Below are positions 41,676 through 50,079 of a DNA stretch of 64,000 nucleotides, one piece after another. Numbering within the stretch: the first letter of the stretch is position 1; every line of letters starts with the position of its first letter. The notes beneath the pieces were generated by a model that was not told where the DNA came from, searched no databases, and saw only the letters and a list, made by a program, of their open reading frames with translations. The stretch comes from UBA6244 sp965140775 (GTDB lineage Bacteria > Bacteroidota > Bacteroidia > Bacteroidales > F082): the NCBI GenBank assembly GCA_965140775.1, contig OZ223471.1, positions 4,030,001-4,094,000 on the forward strand. Reading direction: 5' to 3'. The position numbers were made by a program, and so were the translations under genes.

Positions 41676-41995
41676 CGTTGATTGTTTATTGGACCAGATT
41701 TGCGGAGGATAAATTAACAGACATCTTCAACTATCATGAAACTGTTGCAAACACTCAAGTCGCACAAAAATTAGTAGCTGGGATAATTGATAGAACGATC
41801 TCGTTAGGTAAAAATCCGAACATAGGGCAAAAGGAAGAACTGTTGTTGAACAGAACTCAGATTTTTAGATATTTAGTGTTCAGAAATTACAAAATCATTT
41901 ACTGGGTTAACTCCGGAAAAAATCGTATCGAAATAGTGAATGTTTTTGACTGTCGTCAAAATCCCATGAAAATGAAAGATTTACCCAACAAATAG
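41672..41995 (+). CDS. RelE/ParE-family toxin
   Basis: 107 residues. The RelE/ParE fold is evident: IVYWTRFAEDKLTDIFNYHE at the N-terminus, a central NPNIGQKEELLLN loop, and the closing strands RYLVFRNYKIIYWVNSGKNRIEIVNVFDCRQNP. RelE relatives cut mRNA in the ribosome and ParE relatives block gyrase; this sequence looks nearer the ParE group but cannot be decided. It overlaps the antitoxin by 4 nt and is followed by a strong terminator. Confidence 0.85.
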   Translation: MTLIVYWTRFAEDKLTDIFNYHETVANTQVAQKLVAGIIDRTISLGKNPNIGQKEELLLNRTQIFRYLVFRNYKIIYWVNSGKNRIEIVNVFDCRQNPMKMKDLPNK

Positions 41996-42075
41996 TCACT
42001 CTTGTAAACAACATCGATAATAAATATGAGGAAGAGGGCAACAGCTATTTGTAATTCAACATAAAAGGCATGTCG

Positions 42076-42112
42076 AAGCCCGACTTAAATCAAAAAGTCG
42101 GGCTTTGTTTTT
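42076..42112 (+). terminator. Strong terminator after the toxin gene
   Basis: Perfect 11-bp stem AAGCCCGACTT / AAGTCGGGCTT followed by TGTTTTT. Confidence 0.85.
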
Positions 42113-42169
42113 CGACTATTGTTCTGACTTCAATAGGCTTTTTAGGCGGACCGGTTCGGTTTAGTTAAG

Positions 42170-42177
42170 TACTTTTG
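42170..42177 (+). promoter_or_regulatory. -7 box of the DUF89 gene
   Basis: TACTTTTG, 27 nt before the ATG at 42205. Confidence 0.55.
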
Positions 42178-42204
42178 CAAACAGACATACTACACCCCAA
42201 AAAA

Positions 42205-43050
42205 ATGAAAACATACCTCGATTGTATCCCATGCTTTATGCAACAAACCTTACGTACAGGACGACTGGCCACCACCGATGAACATGTTATCAAGCAGTTA
42301 CTTGATGCCACCGGCGATATGGTAAAACATCTTGACATGTGTCAGACCCCTGCTGAAGTGGGAGAAATAATCTATGGCAACATCAGAAAAATAACCGGAG
42401 TAAACGATCCTTATCATAAAATAAAAGCCCAAAGCATTGCCGAAGCCAAAAGTCTGGTGCCCATGCTCAACCAAATTCTGGATCAATCGAACGACCGGCT
42501 CTCTACTGCCGTACGCATGGCCATCGCAGGCAATATCATCGACTTCGGCATGTCGAAGACATTCAACCTCAACGACGATGTTCACCGTATCCTTCACCAG
42601 GATTTTGCCCATCTGGATATGGAAGCATTCCGCCACCATCTGTCCAATGCCAAAAGCATCCTATACATTGGCGACAATGCCGGCGAGTCAGTGTTTGATG
42701 GAATACTTATCCGGGAAATGAACAAAAAAACCTACTACGCTGTACGCGAGGTGCCTGTAATCAACGATGTAGTAAGGCAAGATGCCATCGACAGTGGTTT
42801 GGGCGAAATCTGTGAAATCATCAGTTCAGGAAGTCATGCTCCGGGCACCATCCTTTCGGGATGCACCAAAGCATTTAATGAACTATTTGAACAGGCTGAT
42901 TTAGTGATTAGTAAGGGTCAAGGCAACTACGAAGGGCTATCAGATGTTAAACGACCGCTGTTTTTTATGCTCAAGGCCAAATGTCCGGTGATTGCGCGCG
43001 ATTTGGGTGTAAACGAAAACGATATCCTTCTCAAAGGTATCAACATTTAA
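42205..43050 (+). CDS. DUF89/ARMT1-like metal-dependent phosphatase
   Basis: 281 residues. DUF89 subfamily I features: N-terminal DCIPCFMQQTLR with its CxxC, the metal-site loop ILYIGDNAGESVFDG with Asp, Asn and Glu, VPVINDVVRQDA, and VISKGQGNYEGL near the C-terminus. Family members act as damage-control phosphatases on phosphometabolites. The ATG at 42205 is used instead of an upstream in-frame start that overlaps the -7 box. The stop overlaps the convergent asparaginase gene by 4 bp. Confidence 0.88.
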   Translation: MKTYLDCIPCFMQQTLRTGRLATTDEHVIKQLLDATGDMVKHLDMCQTPAEVGEIIYGNIRKITGVNDPYHKIKAQSIAEAKSLVPMLNQILDQSNDRLSTAVRMAIAGNIIDFGMSKTFNLNDDVHRILHQDFAHLDMEAFRHHLSNAKSILYIGDNAGESVFDGILIREMNKKTYYAVREVPVINDVVRQDAIDSGLGEICEIISSGSHAPGTILSGCTKAFNELFEQADLVISKGQGNYEGLSDVKRPLFFMLKAKCPVIARDLGVNENDILLKGINI

Positions 43051-44075
43051 ACCGTCATTTCGCCACGCAACGAAACCGACAACATTTCAATCACCTTGGT
43101 TTTGCTCAAGCCGGAAGCCAACAAATACATGAGTTTGGTGAGGGCGGCCTCGGTGGTGAGGTCTTTACCACTAATCACACCCATTTCGCGCAACTTCAGA
43201 CTGGTTTCATATTTTCCCTGATTTACGGATCCGGCCAAGCACTGGGTTACGTTCAACACAATCAACCCCTTGTCGATGGACCGTTGCAAGGCTTCCACAA
43301 ACCATGTTTCGGACGGGGCATTCCCCGACCCGAAGGTTTCTAACACAACAGCCTTCAAACCATCAATAGCCAAAAACGCTTCCACAAAGGCTTTGCTGAT
43401 ACCGGGAAAAAGCTTCAACACAGCCACATTGGTATCCAGTTCTTTGTGGGCTTTCAGCTTTTTAAAATTCGGCTTAAGTATCAGGTTTTGATTGTACTTG
43501 ATATAAATACCCACTTTGGCCAAAGGATGCAGGTTGGCCGACACAAAGGCATTAAAATGTTCGGCATTGTATTTCACGGTGCGGTTGGCGCGCATCAAAT
43601 GGTTTTCAAAATAAATGCAAACTTCGGGAACAACAGGCGTTTCGTCTTCGGTGGCGGCGGCTATTTCGATGGCGGTAATAAAATTTTCGCGACCATCGGT
43701 ACGCAACACACCCAATGGCAATTGCGATCCGGTGAAAATAACCGGTTTATTCAGGTTTTCGAGCAAAAACGACAATGCAGACGCCGTGTAAGCCATGGTG
43801 TCGGAACCATGCAGCACCACAAAACCATCATACTGTTCATAGTTTTGTTCGATGATGGTGGCCAGCTCAATCCATACCTCAGGTTTCATGTTCGATGAAT
43901 CCAGAATGGGATCGAAACAATGAAATCCCAACCGGTAATTCATGGTTTTAAGTTCCGGAATCTGATCGTTGATTCGTTCAAAATCAAAGGGTACCAGGGC
44001 GCCGGTTTGCGGGTCGGACATCATGCCGATGGTGCCTCCGGTGTAAATGATGAGAATGGATGTTTCTGAGTTCAT
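43047..44075 (-). CDS. ansA: Type I L-asparaginase
   Basis: 342 residues. Catalytic threonines lie in IYTGGTIGMM and VLHGSDTMAYTASALSF; VIFTGSQLPLG and RTDGRENFITA follow the type I pattern. It has no signal peptide, so it is the cytoplasmic low-affinity enzyme that hydrolyses asparagine to aspartate and ammonia. Its start overlaps the stop of tatD by 4 nt, so they form an operon. Confidence 0.93.
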   Translation of the reverse strand: MNSETSILIIYTGGTIGMMSDPQTGALVPFDFERINDQIPELKTMNYRLGFHCFDPILDSSNMKPEVWIELATIIEQNYEQYDGFVVLHGSDTMAYTASALSFLLENLNKPVIFTGSQLPLGVLRTDGRENFITAIEIAAATEDETPVVPEVCIYFENHLMRANRTVKYNAEHFNAFVSANLHPLAKVGIYIKYNQNLILKPNFKKLKAHKELDTNVAVLKLFPGISKAFVEAFLAIDGLKAVVLETFGSGNAPSETWFVEALQRSIDKGLIVLNVTQCLAGSVNQGKYETSLKLREMGVISGKDLTTEAALTKLMYLLASGLSKTKVIEMLSVSLRGEMTV

Positions 44076-44851
44076 GCCGGTAAGGTAAGTTTAAACAACT
44101 TCTGGCTGTTGTGGGTGGTAATCTCGGCTATTTCTTCCACCGATTTGTGTGTAACCTCGGCAATTTTTTTGGCAACGTAGGGAAGATAATGGCTGTCGTT
44201 TCGTTTTCCCCGAAAGGGGGCAGGAGTTAAAAATGGCGCATCGGTTTCGAGTAAAATTACTTCAAGGGGCAACTTGGCCACTACATCTGCCAACCCCGAA
44301 TTTTTAAACGTAACCACGCCTCCAATGCCCAGACAAAATCCCAAATCGATAATTTTTTTGGCTTCGGCTTCGTTTCCGGTAAAACAATGGAAAACCCCCG
44401 TCAAATCATCGGTAGCCTCCTGTTTCACCACTGCATACACCTCTTCAAAAGAGTCGCGCATGTGGATGGCCACCGGCAACCTGTACTGCTTGGCCCAACG
44501 AAGTTGTCGCCGAAAGGCCTCCGTTTGTTCCTCCTTGAAGGTTTGATCCCAATACAAGTCGATGCCAATTTCGCCAATGGCAATGTAGGTGCCGGTACTC
44601 AATTCCGATTCCACGAAATCCAGTTCCTTTTCCACCAATTCGTTTACCGAGGTTGGGTGCAAGCCCATCATGGGAAGGCAATTTTGGGGATAAGCGTCCA
44701 CCAGGCTTTTCATGGCGCCGAAGGTCCCCATGTCGATGGCAGGCAGCAACATAACTGAAACTCCCTGCGACAAGGCGCTTTGGATCACGTCATCGCGATC
44801 GTCGTCGAAATGCTCCAGATAAAGATGGGTGTGGCTGTCGATAAAGTTCAT
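44072..44851 (-). CDS. tatD: TatD-family metal-dependent hydrolase
   Basis: 259 residues, TIM-barrel hydrolase. Metal ligands: DSHTHLYLEHF (first HxH), GEIGIDLYWD (Glu), RLPVAIHMRD and GVFHCFTGN (His), and LLETDAPFLTPAPFRGKRN (Asp). TatD proteins act as 3'-5' exonucleases in DNA repair and RNA decay. A TAATTTTG box lies exactly 4 nt before the ATG and faces the box of the divergent LOG gene. Confidence 0.93.
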   Translation of the reverse strand: MNFIDSHTHLYLEHFDDDRDDVIQSALSQGVSVMLLPAIDMGTFGAMKSLVDAYPQNCLPMMGLHPTSVNELVEKELDFVESELSTGTYIAIGEIGIDLYWDQTFKEEQTEAFRRQLRWAKQYRLPVAIHMRDSFEEVYAVVKQEATDDLTGVFHCFTGNEAEAKKIIDLGFCLGIGGVVTFKNSGLADVVAKLPLEVILLETDAPFLTPAPFRGKRNDSHYLPYVAKKIAEVTHKSVEEIAEITTHNSQKLFKLTLPA

Positions 44852-44855
44852 GTGG

Positions 44856-44874
44856 CAAAATTAAGCTAATTTTG
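44856..44874. promoter_or_regulatory. Back-to-back -7 boxes forming a 19-bp palindrome
   Basis: CAAAATTA-AGC-TAATTTTG: the left half is a minus-strand TAATTTTG 4 nt before the tatD ATG; the right half is the plus-strand TAATTTTG of the LOG gene 16 nt before its ATG. Confidence 0.6.
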
Positions 44875-44890
44875 CAACCTGTTTTAAAAA

Positions 44891-45502
44891 ATGCGTATGA
44901 AACAAATATGTGTCTTCTGTGGCTCAAGCATGGGTAACAATCTGGTTTACAGACAATCTGCCGAAAGTCTTGGTGCTTTTCTGGTAAAAAACAACATCGG
45001 ATTGGTGTATGGTGGCGCCAAAGTTGGCATCATGAAAGTGTTGGCCGATACGGTATTGAATTTGAATGGACATGTGGTTGGCGTTATGCCCAGACTACTG
45101 ATTAACAAGGAGGTAGCCCATGATGGCTTGACCCATTTTGTTGTAGTGGAAAGCATGGCCGAACGAAAAGCACAAATGATTGACCTTTCGGATGGATTTA
45201 TTGCCTTGCCGGGTGGTTTTGGCACCTTGGACGAACTTTCGGAAATACTCACTTACAATCAATTGCATATCACCGACAAACCCATGGGACTGCTGAACAT
45301 AAACGGATACTTCGACCGGCTGCTGGCATTTATTGATATGGGCGTGGAGGAAGGATTTATCCGCGAAGAGCACCGCAACAATCTGATTGTTTCACACGAC
45401 ATCAGATCTCTTTTTAACAAAATGGAGACCTATCAACCCGTTGAAATGGCCAAATGGATTCAGGATATACATCAGGAAAGCAACAACAATAAATCAACAT
45501 GA
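44891..45502 (+). CDS. LOG-family protein (TIGR00730, nucleotide 5'-monophosphate phosphoribohydrolase)
   Basis: 203 residues, Rossmann-like. The family fingerprint is complete: ICVFCGSSMGNN, LVYGGAKVGIMKVLAD, and the active-site IALPGGFGTLDELSEILT. Such enzymes release bases from nucleotide monophosphates; plant homologues activate cytokinins. The ATG at 44891 is used; an ATG two codons later is equally possible. The stop overlaps the start of the P-loop kinase gene (ATGA). Confidence 0.9.
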   Translation: MRMKQICVFCGSSMGNNLVYRQSAESLGAFLVKNNIGLVYGGAKVGIMKVLADTVLNLNGHVVGVMPRLLINKEVAHDGLTHFVVVESMAERKAQMIDLSDGFIALPGGFGTLDELSEILTYNQLHITDKPMGLLNINGYFDRLLAFIDMGVEEGFIREEHRNNLIVSHDIRSLFNKMETYQPVEMAKWIQDIHQESNNNKST

Positions 45503-46062
45503 TCATCATCGGCATTACAGGAACACTTGGAGCAGGCAAAGGAACACTCGTGGATTATTTGGTGAACCAAAAGGGTTTTAAACATTACTCGGTGAGGCAA
45601 TACCTGATTGGTGAAATCATCAAACAAGGACTTGAAGCAAACCGCGACTCCATGACTCGGGTGGCCAACCAACTCAGAGCACAACATTCTCCGGCCTACA
45701 TCATTGAAGAATTGTATCAAGAAGCTGCCCTATCGGGACAAAACGCGGTAATCGAAAGCATCCGGACACCGGGAGAAATTGATTTCCTGAAAAAACAAGG
45801 AAATTTTGTGCTGGTAGCAGTGGATGCCGATCCAAAAATCAGGTATCAACGTATTTCGTTACGTGCTTCCGAAACCGACCATGTAAGTTTTGATACTTTT
45901 ATAAAAAACGAAACAAGGGAATTTTCCACCGATGATCCCAACAAGCAAAACCTGGGCAAATGTATTGCCATGGCCGATTTGGTATTGAATAATGATGGTA
46001 CGGTGGATGAATTGTATCAGTCGTTTGCCGCGGCCATGCATGCAAAGGGTATGATCAATTAA
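45499..46062 (+). CDS. P-loop nucleotide/dephospho-CoA kinase-like protein
   Basis: 187 residues. Walker A GTLGAGKGT is near 8-16, and a LID-like region with RYQRISLRASETDHVSF is near 115-131. The overall order resembles dephospho-CoA kinases and dCMP kinase-like AAA proteins; the first residues MIIIGITGTLGAGKGT fit that group. The typical DCK motifs are not all present, so the substrate is open. It is translationally coupled to the LOG gene, which suggests a nucleotide-salvage role. Confidence 0.75.
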   Translation: MIIIGITGTLGAGKGTLVDYLVNQKGFKHYSVRQYLIGEIIKQGLEANRDSMTRVANQLRAQHSPAYIIEELYQEAALSGQNAVIESIRTPGEIDFLKKQGNFVLVAVDADPKIRYQRISLRASETDHVSFDTFIKNETREFSTDDPNKQNLGKCIAMADLVLNNDGTVDELYQSFAAAMHAKGMIN

Positions 46063-46067
46063 CGACC

Positions 46068-46631
46068 TTACTTGTTGTTGAAAGCTGTCATAGTTCGGTC
46101 GATGCCGATGGTGGCAAAGGCTTTAACCATGTCAACAGCCACCTCCATACGTGGCAGCATGATTTTCTCTTCGTCTTTGGTCCACTGCCCCAACACATAA
46201 TCCACCTGAAACCCTCTGCGAAAATTATCGCCAATACCAATGCGCAAACGGTTATATTCGCTGGTATTGAGCTTGAGCATAATATCTGCCAGGCCATTAT
46301 GACCTGCATCGCCTCCCTTTTTTTTCATGCGCAAAGCACCCGTGGGCAGGGCGATATCGTCCACAATCACCAACAAGTTTTCGAGGGGGATGTTTTCCTT
46401 TTCGAGCCAGTATTTGATGGCTTTCCCACTCAGGTTCATATAGGTAGTGGGCTTAATGAGCACCAGGGTGCGCCCTTTATATTTAGCTTCGGCACGTGCC
46501 GCCAAACGTTCTACCTTAAAATCGGTATCCAGATCGCGTGCCAATGCATCGCACACCACAAACCCGATGTTGTGTCGTGTGTTAACATATTCAGAACCAA
46601 TGTTTCCCAATCCGGCAATTAAGTATTTCAA
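46068..46631 (-). CDS. pth: Peptidyl-tRNA hydrolase
   Basis: 187 residues from a TTG at 46631. With this start the protein begins KYLIAGLGNIGSEY and the catalytic histidine falls at H20 (NTRHNIGF), the same number as in E. coli Pth, with N10 in GLGN. The longer frame would start before the TAACTTTG box at 46664-46671 and add 22 unrelated residues. The DDIALPTGALRMKKKGGDAGHNGLADI stretch holds the second catalytic region. It recycles tRNA from drop-off peptidyl-tRNA. It lies downstream of rplY, as often seen. Confidence 0.92.
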   Translation of the reverse strand: MKYLIAGLGNIGSEYVNTRHNIGFVVCDALARDLDTDFKVERLAARAEAKYKGRTLVLIKPTTYMNLSGKAIKYWLEKENIPLENLLVIVDDIALPTGALRMKKKGGDAGHNGLADIMLKLNTSEYNRLRIGIGDNFRRGFQVDYVLGQWTKDEEKIMLPRMEVAVDMVKAFATIGIDRTMTAFNNK

Positions 46632-46663
46632 AACTTGAGGGTTTTTCCTGACAATAAAAGGGA

Positions 46664-46671
46664 CAAAGTTA
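46664..46671 (-). promoter_or_regulatory. -7 box of pth
   Basis: TAACTTTG on the minus strand, 32 nt before the TTG start. The flanking GGACAAAGTTAAAAA also occurs at the exbB promoter. Confidence 0.55.
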
Positions 46672-46737
46672 AAAACTTTATCCCTTTTCTCATTCAATTA
46701 AAATATCTGCAAGGCTGGCATCGCCTTATCCGCACGC

Positions 46738-47352
46738 TTATTCAGCAGTTTCGGCGGCACCTTCTTCGCCTTCTTCAGCTTCTTCTTCGTCAACAGCAGC
46801 AGCACCACCACCACGGGCAGCTTTCACCATTACTACCACCGAATTGGGGATGTCGAGCATGTCAACATTTTCCATCTTAACGGCTTTTACCTTGATGGAC
46901 TCACCAATTTTCAATTTGGAGATATCAATTAAGATTTCTTCGGGGAGGTTTTCGATAAGACCTCTTACCTTCATTTTGCGTAATTTCTGTTGCAATTTAC
47001 CACCGGCAATCACTCCGGGAGAGTTTCCAACAATACGAATGGGCAACGCCGAAACAATTGGTCTTCCGGGAATTACTTCCAGAAAATCGGCATGCAAAGC
47101 GCTGTCGCTTACGGGATGATACTGTACGTCCTGCAAGAGGGCGTTGTAAATTTTTCCATCGAGGTTAAGCTCGATTAAAAATGTTTCGGGGGTGAAGATA
47201 ATTTTTCCGAAAGTAAACGAATCCACTTCAAAGTGAATTTGTTCTTTACCTCCGTAAAGCACACAGGGTACATTACCTGCTTTACGCACTTTTTTCGCAT
47301 CTTTTTTCCCTACGTTCTCTCTGAGAGAACCGCTCAATGATACTTTTTTCAT
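46738..47352 (-). CDS. rplY: Ribosomal protein bL25 / Ctc
   Basis: 204 residues, the long Ctc form with an N-terminal 5S-rRNA-binding L25 domain (1-90, beginning VSLSGSLRENVGKKDAKKVRKAG) and a C-terminal TL5-type domain ending in a Gly/Ala/Glu-rich tail (EEEAEEGEEGAAE). It binds 5S rRNA in the large subunit. It lies between prs (14 nt upstream) and pth, giving the conserved prs-rplY-pth order of Bacteroidota. Confidence 0.95.
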   Translation of the reverse strand: MKKVSLSGSLRENVGKKDAKKVRKAGNVPCVLYGGKEQIHFEVDSFTFGKIIFTPETFLIELNLDGKIYNALLQDVQYHPVSDSALHADFLEVIPGRPIVSALPIRIVGNSPGVIAGGKLQQKLRKMKVRGLIENLPEEILIDISKLKIGESIKVKAVKMENVDMLDIPNSVVVMVKAARGGGAAAVDEEEAEEGEEGAAETAE

Positions 47353-47366
47353 GGTGTTAAATTTAA

Positions 47367-48311
47367 TTATATGTTTTTCAGATCGAATAACGAACTGATG
47401 GATTCAAAATTCTGTACACGTTTAATGACTTCCGAAAGCAATTCGGCAGTGGACAATACGGTAATTTTTTCGCTGTGTTGCTGCAAAGGAATGGTATCTG
47501 AAACCACCACTTCGGTAAACACGGATTTGTTGATACGGCTATAGGCATCGCCGGAAAAAATGGCGTGGGTACAAAATGCACGCACACTGTTGGCACCACG
47601 GCTCATAATCAATGAAGCTGCTTTGGTAATGGTGCCCGCTGTATCAATGATGTCGTCAATTAAAACCACATCTTTACCTTCCACGTCACCGATCAACTCC
47701 ATTTGCTCAATTACATTGGGTTTGGCACGTTGTTTATAACAAATCACAAAACCGCATCCCAACGCTTTGGCGTAACTGGCTGCTCTACGGGTTCCGCCGG
47801 TATCTGGCGAAGCCATCATCAGGTTGGGCAAATTCAGTTTCTTGAGGTAAGGGATAAAAATATTGGATGAATACAAGTGATCCACCGGCACATCAAAAAA
47901 TCCCTGAATTTGGTCGGCATGCAAATCGATGGTTATCAAGCGAGTAACACCTGCCGCGATCAGCAAGTTGGCCGAAAGTTTACTGGCAATACTTACACGG
48001 GGTTTGTCTTTCCGGTCCTGACGGGCATAACCAAAATAAGGAATTACCGCGATAATTTTTCTGGCCGAAGCCCTGCGAGCGGCATCCACCATCATCAACA
48101 GTTCCAAAAAATTGTCTGCCGGCGGGAAGGTGGATTGAACAATAAACACATCACGACCACGGATATTTTCCTCGTAGGAGGTTTGAAATTCACCGTCCGC
48201 AAAATCCAAAACAACCGACTTTCCCAAGGGCATTCCGTAATTTTCAGCAATTTTTTCTGCTAAATACCTACTTTTTCTTCCTGAAAAAATGCTGACCATT
48301 GAATCTGACAT
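47367..48311 (-). CDS. prs: Ribose-phosphate pyrophosphokinase
   Basis: 314 residues, usual length. The ATP and catalytic flexible loop is YFGYARQDRKDKPR, the metal-binding histidine loop LITIDLHADQIQGFF, and the PRPP signature DVVLIDDIIDTAGTI. It makes PRPP from ribose-5-phosphate and ATP for purine, pyrimidine, His, Trp and NAD synthesis. It is first in the prs-rplY-pth set and has a consensus promoter. Confidence 0.96.
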   Translation of the reverse strand: MSDSMVSIFSGRKSRYLAEKIAENYGMPLGKSVVLDFADGEFQTSYEENIRGRDVFIVQSTFPPADNFLELLMMVDAARRASARKIIAVIPYFGYARQDRKDKPRVSIASKLSANLLIAAGVTRLITIDLHADQIQGFFDVPVDHLYSSNIFIPYLKKLNLPNLMMASPDTGGTRRAASYAKALGCGFVICYKQRAKPNVIEQMELIGDVEGKDVVLIDDIIDTAGTITKAASLIMSRGANSVRAFCTHAIFSGDAYSRINKSVFTEVVVSDTIPLQQHSEKITVLSTAELLSEVIKRVQNFESISSLFDLKNI

Positions 48312-48342
48312 GACGTTGGTTTTTGGTGAAATTGCGCGGCTG

Positions 48343-48372
48343 CAAAAATAGTACTATTTTTAGAAATAACAA
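48343..48372 (-). promoter_or_regulatory. Consensus promoter of prs
   Basis: On the minus strand TTG (48372-48370), 19-bp spacer, TATTTTTG (48350-48343), with a 31-nt leader to the ATG. Confidence 0.75.
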
Positions 48373-48428
48373 CGTTGTTTTTTAAAAGGTTTACCGGCTT
48401 GGTAATGAACCCATTTCAACTGTCAAGT

Positions 48429-49943
48429 TTAGAAAATGCTGTAGGTGAATGAGGCCAAAAAATTTGAATAAAAGTTTGTGTCAAATGTTTTATCGACAAA
48501 ATCGGGTACTTCATCATCATACTTATTTGCCGAATTTTTATAGGACTCGGAAACATTTAAACTAAATCGCAATTGAGGCGAAAAGTAATAATAGCAATTA
48601 AGACTTAGCTCAGCACTCAAAACGGTTATCTCCGTTTTGTATTTTTGCTCGTCAATGTTTTGTTCCTCCCAGTTTTTGAAGGCTCGCCCACCGGCAGTTA
48701 GCTTAAGACTGGTGCGACTGTTGGGAAAATATCCCAAAGAATAATAAGCTGAAATAGCACCGCCGGGAGAGTTAATTGTTTCTTTACTATCTGTGATCGT
48801 CGAGCCGTCTTCAAGGTATTTATTTGTTTTGGTTTGCTGCAACATTTCATACCTCAATTGAGCTACAACAGATTGTTGCCAGTAAAGATTTATTGGTTTT
48901 TCACAAGTATAGAAGGCAACCACATCCAGTCCTTTGGAATTCTGTTGAATATCTCCATTGTTAATCGTCTCAATAACAGAGGCATCAAGGGTATCCTGAT
49001 AATAATCCCAGTATTTAAACTTGTCGGCACTCAGATTGGGCACCAAACCTATGGAAAAACGCCTCCCCGTACTGCGTTGTGGCCCTGAAGCATTGTCCCA
49101 ATTGTCGTTGAGTAGTGTATAATAACTTGCATCCGATTTACCTTTCAATCCTCTGACAATCAAGAAGGAATCCACGGCCGTGATTTCATCAATTTTCCGA
49201 ATGCGGCTATCAAAAAACCGCTGGTTTTTGGTTTCCGTAATAAATGTAGCAAAAGCCATGACGTCTTCGTTGTTCGGCTCTCTGGCCAAATCGCCGGCCC
49301 TTTGCAAATCGTCGAGTATATAAACAGCCAGCCGCGCATCTTGTACTTCTTCAATTCGGCCAATTCCCACCAATAATGGTATATCTACCTCTACCTGATA
49401 TTCTTTTGATTGATATTTATTTTTGAACGGATAACTTTTTACGTCGTCACTGTATTTCCGCAAATCATTGTTCAGAAGACCAACAAAGCGAATATCTATC
49501 GCAAAAAACTGCTTTCTTCTATTATAAAACCGGTTGGCCGAATAGACATCTGTCAACAATTCCTGCCTGTAATTTTTTTGAATGTTTTCTGAATTGGGCG
49601 ACTCAAAAGTCTTGGTGGTTTTTGAACTATTTGCTCCAAAGGATAGTGAATATCGTTGTTCCCCCTGAAAATTGCTTGTATTTTTAATGGCATGATAGGA
49701 TGCGTTCATATTGCCGATAAAATTGTTTCTCATATCCTTTGCTTTATCTCCTTCCCGATATTCATGATGAGATATTGTATTGAACCCATTCAAATCCAAC
49801 TGAAAATCGAGTGCCCTCCATCGATAATCGGGGTTTTTGTAATCGGCAAGATTAAAATCGATTTGTGCTTGCAGTGTTGTGGACATGAGCCCCATGAAAA
49901 TGAGCATTAAACAAATGCCGGCGAGATTTTGATTTTTTTTCAT
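48429..49943 (-). CDS. Outer-membrane beta-barrel protein of unknown function
   Basis: 504 residues. A signal peptide ends near LQA-QID. The rest alternates short amphipathic strands rich in Tyr, Asn and Ser, and the chain ends in FLASFTYSIF with a C-terminal Phe, as in outer-membrane barrels. No named family was recognised. It has no close neighbour on its strand: prs lies downstream with a 118-bp gap and the lactonase gene upstream. Codon use looks like the surrounding genes. Confidence 0.6.
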   Translation of the reverse strand: MKKNQNLAGICLMLIFMGLMSTTLQAQIDFNLADYKNPDYRWRALDFQLDLNGFNTISHHEYREGDKAKDMRNNFIGNMNASYHAIKNTSNFQGEQRYSLSFGANSSKTTKTFESPNSENIQKNYRQELLTDVYSANRFYNRRKQFFAIDIRFVGLLNNDLRKYSDDVKSYPFKNKYQSKEYQVEVDIPLLVGIGRIEEVQDARLAVYILDDLQRAGDLAREPNNEDVMAFATFITETKNQRFFDSRIRKIDEITAVDSFLIVRGLKGKSDASYYTLLNDNWDNASGPQRSTGRRFSIGLVPNLSADKFKYWDYYQDTLDASVIETINNGDIQQNSKGLDVVAFYTCEKPINLYWQQSVVAQLRYEMLQQTKTNKYLEDGSTITDSKETINSPGGAISAYYSLGYFPNSRTSLKLTAGGRAFKNWEEQNIDEQKYKTEITVLSAELSLNCYYYFSPQLRFSLNVSESYKNSANKYDDEVPDFVDKTFDTNFYSNFLASFTYSIF

Positions 49944-50079
49944 TGGAATAACTTTTTGGTGAATAAATCGAATTTGAATGTTTCAGTTTGTATTATGAAA
50001 CACCACAAAACCAAATTTCAAGCCAAAAAGCTCAAATTAGGTTGTTTGATAGAAAAAACTACTAATTTATTTTAACCGG

